From contig JAUDYN010000006.1 in NCBI GenBank assembly GCA_030407005.1, forward strand, positions 3,702,150 through 3,766,149: 64,000 nt of DNA, written 5' to 3'. Both the position numbers and the translations under genes were made by a program. The stretch is from Desarmillaria ectypa. Its lineage: Eukaryota; Basidiomycota; Agaricomycetes; Agaricales; Physalacriaceae. The notes beneath the pieces are model-generated. The model saw nothing but the letters and a program-made list of their open reading frames with translations. It did not search any database and was not told where the DNA came from. Position 1 is the first letter of the stretch. The number at the start of each line of letters is the position of its first letter. Positions 36,211 to 47,837 of the stretch are shown here, in pieces.

Positions 36211-37537
36211 AGATAATAGAATGCTAAAACAGGTACAGAGCGCACCGTAGACATAATGAAGTTGCTCCAGCTCTTTTACTAGCATGACATGACTCCACGG
36301 AGCCTTATATTATATCCCTAGTGCTGTTGGCTCGAGACTTCTGTCCAGTGTTCTGGAAACGAACGGAGGACAAAGTACCAGGGAAGAAATAGTCCGCACA
36401 GCAGGAGAATCTAATAACAAAAGATAGAAGCAGGCAATGAACTACGAAAGAGCGTGAGTAAGATACTAGTAAACACGGTAAGGTATACGTATCTCAGTCG
36501 GGCACAGCAAAGGTGGAACGACTGATGAGGTACACGGGTAACTATGGCGAGACCGTAGCGATCGATTAAGGACAAGAGGTAAGGTATAAACAAGGAACGG
36601 TGATTGAAGATAAAGAGGGGGTATACGTTACGGATACCCTCTAACAGAATCGAATCCTATCATTCACGATTTGACATTAGAGAGAATAATGCCAACCATT
36701 ACATATCCCAGCGCTTCCCTTGAGATAAAAATGAATAAAGATGGAAGATGGCCCCACATATGCTGGGCGGGAAGGTAAGTCTGTTGGGAATGGATACATT
36801 ATCGTAATAAGGGCCTGGAAGAGCAGCTGCCTTCCCGTTGACAAAGATGGCCAAGATACAACACGAGAAACTCCAAAACTCAACCAGTCTCCGTCCCACG
36901 TTCAAAATCGATGGGCGTAACAATTCGTCGCTTTAAATGCATGCACAATCGAGGTATCGTCGTCAAACGATAGCCAGCCAACTGTGTACAGAAAATGTAA
37001 ATCGTGCTCTCCTACTTGAGGATCGAAAAAGCAGACTTGGACTCCTTCTCGGTGTACTATGCCGGGCCTACGCTGGACATCAGATGGGGACGTTGGAAAA
37101 TCCGGCACATACGCCTCGTACTAGTAGCCCATCGCAGTGTTTCCCACAAGTTCTATATCACGTCCATAATGCTATCTTCCTTCTTGAAAACCAGCGCAGA
37201 GGGTGAAACGCCAGATGAGAAATACCAAGAACAGGGTATTGTCGCTAACGAAGCCTCAACTCTAAGCGGTTAGCACGCAATCACGCCGACACACGATTTA
37301 TCAATCGGAGTCTCGCCGGTTATCGGTTGCAAGCTTCTGGATTAATTGGGAGGAGCAAGTTGGGCGATGCATAGGATATATTCTTCCTGGCTTATCATAC
37401 ATTCAAAGGGCGCTTCAGGACTACCCCGAAGGAGTATCTGCACCTAAAAGTAGCAATGGTATCGCGGATCACTAGCCCCCTTCCAATCCACTAAATGAGC
37501 GTATTACATCAGAACCCATCGGAAGGGTACAACGAAC
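36211..37537. other. intergenic with duplicated segment; possible decayed minus-strand gene
   Basis: Two minus-strand open frames, 37108-36902 and 36923-36699, look somewhat protein-like (for example FFDPQVGEHDLHFLYTVGW and AALPGPYYDN). They overlap in different frames, and no family is recognised. The right-hand part (37190-37370) is the partner of the segment at 34850-35110. Confidence 0.35.
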
Positions 37538-40108
37538 TCACTCACCACACCGCCAACAATCCAGCAGATGTTCCGGATCACTGATCAATCGTCAGCAAGG
37601 GGAAGAAAAAAGAAAAGTGAAAAACACCAACTACTTCCTCTTCACCCTCACCAGCTCCTCGTAATTCTCCCCCCAAAATGCCCGTTCCCAATCAGGCTCA
37701 TACACATCCGCTTCGTTCCCATACGCTCCACCTCCAGGAGTGACCACTCTCAATGGGTCCATACTTCGTGATAGATCGCGGTACCCCTTTTCCTGCTCTG
37801 CAGGGGATGCCGAGTAATCCCATACCTGGCCAAAGGTTACCTGGGTAGGGTTATCAGCGTCATCGATAACAGGAACATAAGCACGAGCATACTCACATCC
37901 CAAATGCTCCTCCTCCATGCATCTGTCACGCTCGTCTTGCCATCCCCAGGGAACGCATACGGCGTGTTTGCGAATATGAATGACGCCGGGAGTGTGTTTA
38001 TAAGCTGCATTAACGTGCTCAGAAGTTCTTCGGGCGATTCGGAAAAGGTCTCTGCGGGGATGAGCCGCGATGCTGGGAACACAGGGATACATTTCGGCTG
38101 TTGGAATCGATTAGGAAAGCGGAGAGGAGAGATGTGGAGATGCGGACCAAGCCAATAGACGAGAGATGGAGATACTTCTCGTGGAAATCTCCATACGAGT
38201 GACTTATCGACACTTGCATCTCGATATCGAGCTCCTCTGCAAGGAACGTCTTAAGGGGAGACATGTATGCAAGCGCGTCGTCTTCTGTAGTGTCAAGTTT
38301 ACTGAGGTGAAATATCCCGGCAGTCTAACACAAAATAAGTAGCCAACAGAAGTAAACACGGATGGCGACATACATATATGTATCCACTCCAGCCTAGATA
38401 AAGGTAATGATGAGAGCGGAAAGACATAAGATCAGAAATGACTTGCCATCTTCCGCCCATCCGACCGAGTAAGGAATGACGAATTCTAAAAATCTCTCGA
38501 TGGACGTCGTAGGCTTGAACGACGCTGACACCCTAGTACACTACTCGTCAGAGCGAGGAGCAGCGAAGAAAAGTAGCGTACGTGACGAGCTCCGCTCTAG
38601 GTAGCGCCCGTGTTGTCACCTTCATGACGACACCGAACGTTCCGCCTCCTCCCCCACGTAGAGCGAAGAACAGGTCGGGGTTCTGACACTCGCTAGCAAC
38701 GAGGAGGTCACCAGTGGGTACTACAATCTCATATTCCAGCTGTACGCGTGGACTTTAGCGACCAGGAAAGAAACAGGAGAACCATACGTACTACACGGTC
38801 GACCGCTAGTCCAAATATGTTTGATAATGGGCTAGACGACAGAATATGAGTGACGTTCAATGGCGCCGAGAGGTTCGGTCAGACCTGTGACCGCCGCCCT
38901 AGAAAAGAGAAGTCAGCATGGTCCATTCCAAACCAAGCAGCGAACAAACCTGCAGGTATCCTCCTCCAACACCGACTGTCGCATCAGAGCCTCCAGGTAT
39001 CGTGAGGTTGTTCTCGTTTGCAAACGCCAATACATCGGAAAATTGGGCCCCGCTCTACAGTAGATATTGAGGTACGTGGGATTAAGGAGGGTAAGCAACA
39101 ACGTACCCCAAAAGTCACAGCGGGAACCGAGGCCGCCGTCGTTTCACATCCTTGCGGAACGAAGGCATTGTTGTAAGATATCTACTTGTGGTAATGAGCA
39201 TCGATGTTCTTGGGTAGGAGAAGAGACTGACCTGTTTTAGGTGGTGAGTCTACGAACACGAATCAGCTCATTTAATCGACAGAGACTAATAAGACTGGAA
39301 GATATACCCAGATGCCCAATGTCCCCGGTCCACTGCTCCGACCGATGTAATCATGCTGATGAAAGTCAGCATAAAGCCGCCGGACATGTAAAACTGACGG
39401 ACCCCAGTATTCTTGATGACAACGGGAACACCTGTACGTCTCGAGAACTCGAAAGCAGCTGCAACATCCGTATGATCACCGACATCAATCTAATTTTCCT
39501 GTTAGCAGGTAGCAGGGACATAGCAAGCAGGAGAATAACGCACATAGTAAGAAGGAACCGCACCTTGTCTACACTCTCCGTCCCTTGCTGCCGCACTCAT
39601 CCAATTCAAGGCGCATTCCTCCGCAGTCGCTTGGCAGGTTTCCCATTCCGTCTGTAGATTAGGTAAATGCACCCGCAGTTTCGCATAAGGAAGACGAGAC
39701 CCACGTTGATGTATGCGCCAAAGTGGTCGGATCGCCTAGCTGTGACTGCCTTAGTATGCCGTGATGAAGAGATACTGCAAACGTACCAGGATCAAGGTAG
39801 TTGTCTATTACCCCTGTACATTCACCCTCTTCGAACGAACCGCTAAAACAAGACCTTGCATATGGTGTAGCCCTTTGCAGACGGCCGCCAATTGTAGCAT
39901 TTAACGAGGACCAAGCACATGCAGGTATTGGTGCATCTATAAATGGTATCAGCGTACAGTAATACCGGCAATAACAACTGAGCCGACCTGGTTGCAGTCT
40001 ATCCTGGCCATAACCCAGATCAAAATGCGGTTCTTGGACGTGGAACTTGTCACTGCTGCCGACCAGCAGGACTCTTGTTATCGCCAGCAGTATCGGTAAT
40101 CCTAACAT
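37538..40108 (-). CDS. secreted FAD-linked oxidoreductase, berberine-bridge-enzyme-like
   Basis: These flavoenzymes oxidise alcohols, sugars or alkaloid-like substrates using covalently bound FAD and O2. They combine an FAD_binding_4 (PCMH) domain with a C-terminal BBE domain. The gene has more than ten exons with ~50-nt introns, which I joined by splice sites. It opens with a signal peptide ([19 protein letters not shown]), then an N-terminal cysteine-bearing part (TCQATAEEC). The FAD domain follows with VVIKNTGHDYIGRS, whose His is the usual 8-alpha attachment site, then [20 protein letters not shown] and [18 protein letters not shown]. The second, 6-S-cysteinyl site is absent (VGVGG without Cys), so a single covalent link is expected. 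The BBE end has [13 protein letters not shown] and FWGENYEEL. Splicing a last intron gives [14 protein letters not shown] before the stop at 37538. No break was seen. The substrate is unknown and the exact start is moderately sure. Confidence 0.85.
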
Positions 40109-41065
40109 CGCGTCAGTGATGAGAAAGTAAAAGAGGGATGCAAATCCTTACATAGGTGACAGACCTGCGAGCGCCGAGTATCCTTCACCGCCGCCATGCC
40201 GCTGCCGCTGCCAACGTCGGGTAACACAGTGATTTCCAACTTTTTAAAAGGCCTTTAAGAGAGATGCAGAGAAATTTGATCTGCAAAAGAATGTTTCCAG
40301 TCGCTGTTCTAGGGCAAGAGCTTACTACTGCTGGACCAGTGTGCATCCAGCTCCCTGACAATGCGAGAACGGCTGCTGCTGAATGTAGGAGAGGGGTAGG
40401 GCCGCTTTGCTTGCGGTGCAAGGAACGTCACCATACTGGTGGTGGTGGTAGTAAGCAAAGAAACAAGCATAGGACGTGAGAATTCAATGATCTCGACCAC
40501 GTGATATTCCTTGACGCGCTGTCAATTTGAATTTCTTTCAAGTACGTTTAAATGATGTCGTGAAGCAAAACTCGCACTCAAACATGAGTTCTCACTGTTC
40601 TACAGTAACGAATAAGTAGCCACAATAAGACCGACCGACCAATCCTGCTTGCTTGATTACCGTCAAGTACGAATTCGAAGGATTCTATGATGCTGGAGCG
40701 ACACACACAACGTATTATTTGTTCCAGATATGTAAGGTCTAACATGTTCAAATCGATTCGATATACATTTTAATACCCGATGTCAAATATAACGGACTTA
40801 AGCAATTGTCTATTAGATAGGTCAGGAGGAAGGCTTCGGAATCTTAGCCTTATGAAGAGTTAGGTTATGTCAAACTGATCCAATGCCAGGAAAAGAACAA
40901 CAGCTCTCCTAGTCCATGACTCATTAAACACGATAGTTTGATGATAGAACATCTATACCCAGCTCCGAGAACCGATATCAACACGTGATCGTGTCTGAAA
41001 TTTGAACCTTCTATCCCGGGAGTCGAAGCCTAACAAATTCCACGCGAATCTTGATCAAAACCACC
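40109..41065. other. intergenic
   Basis: Spacer between the divergently transcribed FAD oxidoreductase and nucleotidyltransferase genes, so it probably contains both promoters. A GGT/CCA-type short repeat is seen at 40437-40450. No other feature is supported. Confidence 0.4.
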
Positions 41066-41813
41066 ATGTCGCACCGTGTCCTCTTTCTACATGAAGTCCT
41101 CGAGACCACTCGAGAAACCATCAAAGTCCTCTCTACCCTGGGCTTCAAATGCTGCCTAGTAGGGAGCGTCGCATGTTCCTGCTATGGAATGAGCCGATCC
41201 CCCAACGTACGTCCCCACATTATCCAGATCAATCAGATATCTGATCGCGGAAAATCGTTATCAGGACATCGACATGGTCGTCCTCGGATGCAGCCTCACC
41301 CAAGAAACACTCAAGCGCCGCGTAGTGGCCACAAACCCCAGTTTCTACCTCATCGCGGCTAAAGACCCCTTCGCGACGTACAAAGTCCTCTGGTACCGCC
41401 TCCCGGGATACAGGCGCAGCTGCAAAGTCGATCTCCTCTTCCCAGGGGTGATGAACATCCCACCGGTCCCACCAGACAGCATCGTACGCCGCCAGCACGT
41501 GTACGACCACGAAACCCTCCCTCTCATGCCCTTCATTCCTCTCCTGCTTCTCAAGCTCCAAGCATGGATGGATCACGGAGAGTCGGCAAAGTCGTATATG
41601 AAGGCAAAGCAGCCGACAGACGTTGCAGATATCACAGAACTGCTGAACATCTACGTGACTTCAGGGAATCTAGGAGAGCTGGGAAGTTGGATACCGGAGT
41701 CGTTCTTGAAGGCAGGGCGAAGTCGCAGGAGGGTGTTTGTCAGACTTTATCCCCACACCGCTCATCATTGGGGGAGGGTAAAACAGAGGCACGAGCCACA
41801 CGTGCGAAAGTAG
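41066..41813 (+). CDS. nucleotidyltransferase-fold protein (AbiEii-like)
   Basis: Two exons, 41066-41206 and 41265-41813, joined across a 58-nt GT-AG intron, encode 229 residues. The start is in a good context (CCACCATG). The product has LGFKCCLVGSVACSCYGMSR and then, across the junction, NDIDMVVLG. This is the G-S/G...DxD signature of the nucleotidyltransferase fold, with Asp residues that would bind metal. A later hydrophobic helix (MPFIPLLLLKLQAW) and KQPTDVADITELL follow the pattern of AbiEii-type and related proteins, in which a Lys in a LKLxA helix and a downstream KDxxD-like segment are conserved. Such proteins are frequent as uncharacterised single-domain genes in agaricomycetes. Their substrate is unknown, and in bacteria relatives are toxin components. 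The fungal role is not established. The frame is intact. Confidence 0.7.
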
Positions 41814-42005
41814 ATACTTGCGGAGGTTTTGTCGAAACAAGGACTGTTTATATCTTTTCCCATTTCCAGATATTTCATGTATAGAGAGGCGCGAAATATG
41901 AATGTCATACCAAGCAGAATTTGCGCAATACGACCTCAAGAAAAAGCCATCAAATAGCAGAACCGAAGAACGGATTACATTGTACACCTTACAATTTTTG
42001 GATAA

Positions 42006-43363
42006 TCAAGACCTCTTCGACGCCCTCCACGCACTACCGCCCCCAATCCCAACCCCAAAACCTCCAAAAGCGCCTGGACTCGGAACGGGCGACTGTGCAT
42101 CCGACTTGCGATAACCCGTCTGGGGCATCGCCTGGATCGACAAAAACTTGTTTGGCTGTGGCCTATCATCCGTATTATACTGAAACTCCAGCCCAATCCC
42201 GTCAGCCTCCGAGACGTCGAGCAGCTTGACGAGCTTCCTCCCAATACTATTGAGCTTCTCTACATCATCCTTGCTCCTCGTCCAGACCTGGATCCTATCG
42301 ACCTTGCTCCTGAGACTGACGACCGCCCCGCAGATCTCGTCGCCCTCCTCGAGCTCCTCGCCTACCAAGGCCATGGCAAGCCAATTCCAGCACCGATCTA
42401 GCAACCCAGGATTATTCTTCATCGTCAATACCCACTTGCCTCCGTTCGCGTTCGCCTCGTCTTCCCACATGGGCTTGATACCCGACTTGAAGAGGTGGTA
42501 ATTCGAATTGCGCTCGAGCTTGGAGGGCGGTTTCAGCCAGTTAAAGTACCGGCAAAAGTCTTCGACTGTGTTGAACTCGCCAATAACGGTAAGGCCAGCT
42601 TCATAGTCATTGGATTCTGTCGGGTGGGAGAAAGTACTATCTGTGGCGGTGGAGGGCTGTGAGTTGGAGGCGGGGGCGTAAGGGAATTTAGTTTTCGTGT
42701 CATGGTAGATCGTCCTAAAAACGGTTTAGATAAATAGGAAAAGGCGTAAAGAGTAAAAATAAAATAAAAAAAGTACCAAAGATACTGCAGCGGGTGCTCG
42801 GGAGCCTTCATCGGTACGCCTGGCGTCTTCGGATCGTCTATCATCTCCGCTTCCGGTGGCTTAGCTGAGCCATCGATGCTCAGCGCACGGGTCTTGGCGA
42901 GCCTAGCAGTAATTGCATCTAGACTCGGAATGTTCTTGTACCCAACCTTCACATTCTTCTTCTCACCCTCCAGCTGATTATGCTTCTCCAGTTTCTCCGC
43001 TGTCAGCGCTTCCCCGCCACTAACAACTTCCAAATCTTCGGCTGGGGGTGTCGATGGTGAAGCTGATCTCGTCGTGGGCGCATTCACAGCGACAGAGTCT
43101 GCCGTCGTTACTGATGAAGCGACTGATGTCGTCGAGCCAGTCCGCAGTGCGAACGCGGCGAGGCGAGGTCGTGGGGTAGTTGTCGATGACGATGAGCTGG
43201 GCGATTGACTAGATGGAACGTTGATGTTAATGCGAGCAGCAAGCTGATTAAGCGATGGCAAGCGATTGTTCGTGGAAGGGCGGAGAGTATCGTTGGTGCT
43301 CGTCGTCATCGTCGTCAAAGACCAGGGCGCGAGTTCAATGCAATCAAAAACTGCGGCCATCAC
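42006..43363 (-). CDS. eIF4E-family cap-binding protein, 4EHP-like
   Basis: eIF4E proteins bind the mRNA 5' cap. Class I recruits eIF4G for initiation; 4EHP-type members usually repress translation. Two exons, 43363-42777 and 42714-42006, with a 62-nt intron splitting the W of HPLQYLW, give 431 residues (413 from the second Met, at 43309). Residues 1 to about 190 are a Ser/Thr/Pro-rich extension, much longer than in canonical eIF4E. The fold begins at HPLQYLWTIY. It continues with GEFNTVEDFCRYFNWLKPPS, NYHLFKSGIKPMWEDEANAN, GGKWVLTM, LVGEELEEGDEICGAVVSLR and DRIQVWTR. The cap-stacking Trp and its following Glu in MWED are present. The Trp normally found in the VEDFW motif, which contacts eIF4G or 4E-BPs, is Cys here. 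RCW followed by the EICGAVVS area is closest in feel to 4EHP. Confidence 0.88.
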
Positions 43364-43944
43364 CGCTCATGCCGGTTTCGGCACATCCACCCATCCTGCA
43401 GTCCACGTGGCTACCGTTCTCATTTATTGTTCTTTGTCTGACAGGGCTTGACGAAAGGCACAGAAATAATGCTTTCACGTCATTCATCATTCTAACAATC
43501 GCCGTAATCTCTCAAGGGCACTTTGAGGGAATCAAGAGGACCAGAGAAAGTGTCAGTAAAGACCTGAATGAGGCTCACTGCTCGGGCTGCGCGACGGAAA
43601 TATCATTCATTCGTACTCACAGAACACAAGCAAAATCATCAGACATGTCGAATTCCCCAAGCGATGGAATATTGCTTTCGCCTAGTGAGTCGTGTTCCTT
43701 TTTGAACTTTCATCTACATTCAAATGAAAACACAAGAGACACATGAGCATATAAGGATAAAAATTCTTCTCAAGATGAAAGTATTCTACGCGCCCGCACA
43801 AAGGTCTTCTACAGAACATTATGAACCCACAAGGATGTAAGGAATGCCCTACAGACATGCGACAATTGTTAGTATATAGTCAGTGACAAACCCGGGTGCC
43901 GTCCAAGTGTAAAAATTCATATCAAAACGCTCGCTATTGTTCAA
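43364..43944. other. intergenic between eIF4E-like gene and tRNA
   Basis: Left part holds the eIF4E-like promoter. A T5 run for the tRNA (minus strand, plus-strand AAAAA at about 43913-43917) lies just past the tRNA 3' end and fits a Pol III terminator. Nothing else is supported. Confidence 0.4.
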
Positions 43945-44036
43945 TTCGGATACGGGGAATCGAACCCCGAGCTACCGCGCATAATCCACGCAAAGACAAT
44001 GAAAGACGGTAATGTTAGCCGTTACACCATATCCGA
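43945..44036 (-). tRNA. tRNA-Glu(UUC) with intron
   Basis: The acceptor stem TCGGATA/TATCCGA pairs at all seven positions. The D arm reads GGTGTAACGGCTAAC, the A-box type seen in fungal tRNA-Glu. The anticodon stem ACCGT/GCGGT pairs (one T-G) around CTTTCA with anticodon TTC, and about 19 nt of intron follow the base 3' of the anticodon. The T arm CGGGG-TTCGATT-CCCCG is perfect and carries the B box. A discriminator A and a downstream T5 terminator are present. It decodes glutamate. It looks functional, unlike its relatives at 13.8-15.2 kb. Confidence 0.85.
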
Positions 44037-44089
44037 GTGCGCTTCTGTTAACTAGCAAGTTTAAATCCTGCCCTAAACACCACATGATT

Positions 44090-44600
44090 ACGACGCGTCC
44101 ATTTCATTTCGGATTTGCCTTTTGATTTGTTCATATGTTGTGAACGCGTCTCAATCTTTATTCAAAGGTACGGTGTCTTGTTCTCCCCGTGCCAACATTC
44201 GATACCAATAGCAACAACTCTAAATCCTCGTTCATAGTCAGCGGGCAAGGATATATTAAGAGCCTAATAACGACGCTTATTGGGAGAGACACCAAGAAGG
44301 ATATGAAACTGGTACTCGCTGCTTTACTAACGTTTTTTCTCCTATTGATACGTGTTTAGATAATATTGTTCTTGACAGACGAGAAGCAGAAAAAAAGTTA
44401 ACGGCGAGTCTTTCATTTAGAAATTATGATCCCCTTTTAATGACGTATTCAGGACATGCCACAACGTCTTGGCGCACGGATTTTGAGTAATAGACCTCAA
44501 TAAATCGGTCTCGTCTGGTCCAGAAATCAGGACTCGGGGGGTCATTTAAAACCCGTCGACTAACTATATCTCTCTATGGATACGGAGTTACCTAAGTACG
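44090..44600. repeat. diverged partner of the dispersed repeat at 13.1-13.85 kb
   Basis: Carries the same ordered short blocks as 13.09-13.85 kb, including GTCGACTAACTATATC. In both places a tRNA-Glu-type sequence lies nearby, which suggests that an old duplication included the tRNA locus. Confidence 0.4.
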
Positions 44601-47600
44601 AACTCTATGCGAACAATACCTCGTTTTCACGTTGATTGGTCCCACTACTCTTGACCCTGATCATAGTTGAAGCTCGCCTCGACAACACTAGGCCTAACTT
44701 CCAAATGTTCCGTCATCAGCACTATCATTTTTTATGGGATCTCAGCGTTGTCAGAAAAAGTCAGAGTCAAGACGCTTCGAAGTCTAGATCGATCAGTTTA
44801 TCTAATATTCCCTCAATGCCGAAATGTAGGTGACAGTAGGCGTATCCCTCTTCCGAATGTCATTCTGATACCCCGAGCGTCGTTGGTCCGAACCTTCTGA
44901 TCTGGACATGCTAGTCTCCCTCGAATATTCGCCACCTCCTCCCGAGATCTCGGAATCTTCATCTATTCAATAGGCCAGTAGCAAAAATTTCTCCTAGGCG
45001 AGGCTTCTATGTCAGTGGTCACGGAGAAAAGGCCCGTATATCTTTCCCTCTTTCAATTGCTTACCCCTTCACACGGGCCCCGCTCAATCTCCGCCTCCAA
45101 TCCCACTCGAAGATCCACATAGATCTTTCTTTTCGACTCAATACGTTCACGGAGTATGAATTCCAACTTGCAATTCAAAGGAGAGGCACGGAAGTTTCCT
45201 GCATATAATGGGGCGGTGTTGGTTCAATAACAGCCTCTATTTAGACTACAAGTGACCCTTTCCTAATGCCGCCGATCGGTGAATTGCCATTTTTATTTTC
45301 TCTCAACCCAAGTGCTACGCATGTTCCTTTCCGATTTCCGTTAAACCCGTTTCCGGACCTTTGTTTTCTGCTCTAGAAGCTTGACACGTGTGAACAAACA
45401 GCCAGTTGCGAGAACACTGACAGAAGAACGAGATTCAAAATAGCCTGGGCTGCTGTTGGGTTAGGGACCAGGGGAATGTCAGTTTGGTTTGACTCGGAAA
45501 CTGATACCATGGTATCGGCGAGAGTCCAGACAAAAGAAGTCGAAGGACTGACTGTGCACAAAACCAGGGATTTGCATGGTATTCTCCAAAAGGTGAACAT
45601 AATAAAGAAAGGTACGTTACGCCACACCAAAGAAGCATGATTTATGCGCGTTACTTAACCATCCGGGATCGCGTATGCACCGAGGAGTACAAGATTAGTG
45701 CAAATATCGAACACGAGTTGGTCGAAGCTAGCATGTGGGGGAAATAGAGAGTACGCGTGATGTCGGACTCTGGCTCTTTTTGCGTATGTCGGTTGCAGAG
45801 AAAGCTTGGCGGCGTCAGTGAATTCCGAATTGTGATTTTAGCGACTAGAGGAGAAACAAAATCTCCGCACTAGACTTGACTAGGTATTTGTGAATGACAA
45901 AGAAGCAGAGCTCTCCACTCCTAGGAAAAAGTTACCACACCCAATCATTCCGGTTTCATTGGTTCTCAGCGAGGAGGATGCCATGCGTCATGAAAGTATG
46001 ATCCCGGCCCAGAAGAATCTTGTTACACGTTGGTGAAGAACGTTGCAGCATCCTTCAACTCGGACCGCTCCTCCTTTGATACAGATGTTTATCTGTGATT
46101 CTCTAAGGTAAAACGATTATATAGGATTTTCCCTGCATATAAGTGTTACGCGAAACGTACCAATGTAGCTACGACAAATTTCAACATAAAATCCTTCATG
46201 GCTGTTCTGCTTACTTGGTGATTACGATTTCCAAGAACGCTTCCGCGACGATAGGTGAGTAGAGCACGAATACATATCATAACGGATAATCACCCAGGGC
46301 TTCCGGCCTCCGGCGAGGAATTCAGAAATATCTATTTGGCGAGTTTCAGGAAAACCTCGGTTGGGAAAGCGTTTGTACAAGTGATGACTCACCGAGGTAT
46401 CGGGTACCGTTCTGTGCGATGTGGATAAAGAACATCGTGACTAGAGAAACTCAGGTAGGGCGACTTACTTTAGTATTTCGACACTCTGGGTAACCTTATA
46501 GTTTATTTTAAATTATTTTCAACTCCAGTGGTTACTTATGAACGTCCGTTTGAAGTCCATGGTGCGAGAGACTCTAAGAGACTATCCTGGCCCGAGCTAT
46601 GACTATGAAACACGTATCATAAACATACAGCACATCAAACATAATGCATATTCATTGAGACTGACATTTGACAGCTCAATAGCCGAGAAGCTGTAAAGGG
46701 GTTTCTTCCGGTTGGCATCGCCATCGCTAACAGTTCGTATTCTTCTTCTGATGTGCAAGTTTGTTTCGTACGTTTTCCCTGATCATTTAATAAATGACTG
46801 CAAGACAATGGCAAGGTCATCAGTATTCCAGGGTTTCCTGTATTTGAGCTGCAATCTGATTCATGAGTGTCGGACATAACGTAGGAAAACAGTTAGCACA
46901 AGGTCTCGTCGATGTGGCGGTGCGCAGAATTTATATCACGTGAATTTACGTAACAAGAAAATTCGCCAACCAGTCCGTCGCCACCGCTGTTTTTTTCTTT
47001 CTTTTCTTCTATTACCGTCGCTTGCGTGATTTTTCTCTTCCTTTTCTAAAGGGTATGTTTCGCCTTGCGCAAATTATCGACTGACTGCTAGCAATGTTAA
47101 CGCCACATGCATGCCAGCCCCACCTGAAAAAGTCCCAAGACGTAACGTTCGATATGTGACACTTCTAGGTACATGGGACCGCGTACGGTCTTGATATCTC
47201 ACTTTGGTTTTCCACTTATTTCAATTCAGGATCTCATCCTAGAATTATCGAGATATATTTTTCGGTAGAATTGGTTGAAAATGTTGTTATTCCAGCATTG
47301 AAGGACGAGGGTATATATCTCTCATACCATATTATTTCACGCTATCCAAGTCTCGTGTCTCGTTCTAGCTCAAGGTGAATTGAACTGGTTGACAAGCCCT
47401 TCCCTATCTAGTTAAAACCGCCTATATCTCCTGCTTATCAACTCGTTAATGCATCAGCAGATCTTGGATTTGTTTTCTCCATACCGGATATATTCTGTCA
47501 GGTGCAACGTAATATATTTCCCTGACTACTAAACCTGGACGCCAACCTCGGGACCAGATAAAAGGCAGAAAATTTTCTAATGGTCTGCTCAGTCGAGTCC

Positions 47601-47654
47601 TCCTTCGTATCTAAACCAGCATATTAGTCTCATCTTTGCACTTTACAAGTTACC
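44601..47654. other. intergenic, nothing recognised
   Basis: About 3 kb without a supported gene. Overlapping open frames on the minus strand at 45373-45638 are shadows of each other, with no motif. A pyrimidine-rich run is seen at 46990-47011. The last 200 bp may contain the promoter of the small ORF that follows. Confidence 0.4.
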
Positions 47655-47837
47655 ATGTGCACTTTATCGTCGTCCTCCATCCCGGTTTGCTACGAATCAT
47701 GTCAGCAATTATCCAGTCCTGTCTCGAAGTCGCCATCGTCGATCGCGTCAATGCTCATGGCTCGCACAGTGAGCGAGCCTCAATGCTGTCATTGCGGGTG
47801 GAGGGGCGCCCATGCACCGGGCTGCCCTTTCAAGTAA
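47655..47837 (+). CDS. small Cys-rich protein with CCHCGWRG tail
   Basis: A 60-residue open frame without introns. The first 40 residues are Ser-rich (STSS-type runs). The C-terminus is CCHCGWRGAHAPGCPFK, a compact cysteine/histidine/tryptophan knot directly before the stop. From memory, short agaricomycete proteins with a C-x2-C-G-W-R-G...C-P-F ending recur as conserved hypothetical proteins; this needs a search. The Cys spacing (C-x-x-C...C) could bind zinc. No signal peptide is evident. The upstream region has a CT-rich stretch and the context TACCATG around the start. Function is unknown; the alternative is a chance open frame. Confidence 0.5.
   Translation: MCTLSSSSIPVCYESCQQLSSPVSKSPSSIASMLMARTVSEPQCCHCGWRGAHAPGCPFK

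Noticed and set aside
37538..43363. A biosynthetic gene cluster built around the FAD oxidoreductase
   Set aside because: Neighbours are a nucleotidyltransferase-fold protein and an eIF4E-family gene. No polyketide synthase, peptide synthetase, terpene cyclase or P450 is present.
46180..46480. Possible sugar-transporter (MFS) remnant on the minus strand, from NGTRYLGESS-like reading
   Set aside because: Only a few residues resemble the SPRYL motif. No neighbouring block agrees, and frames are broken.
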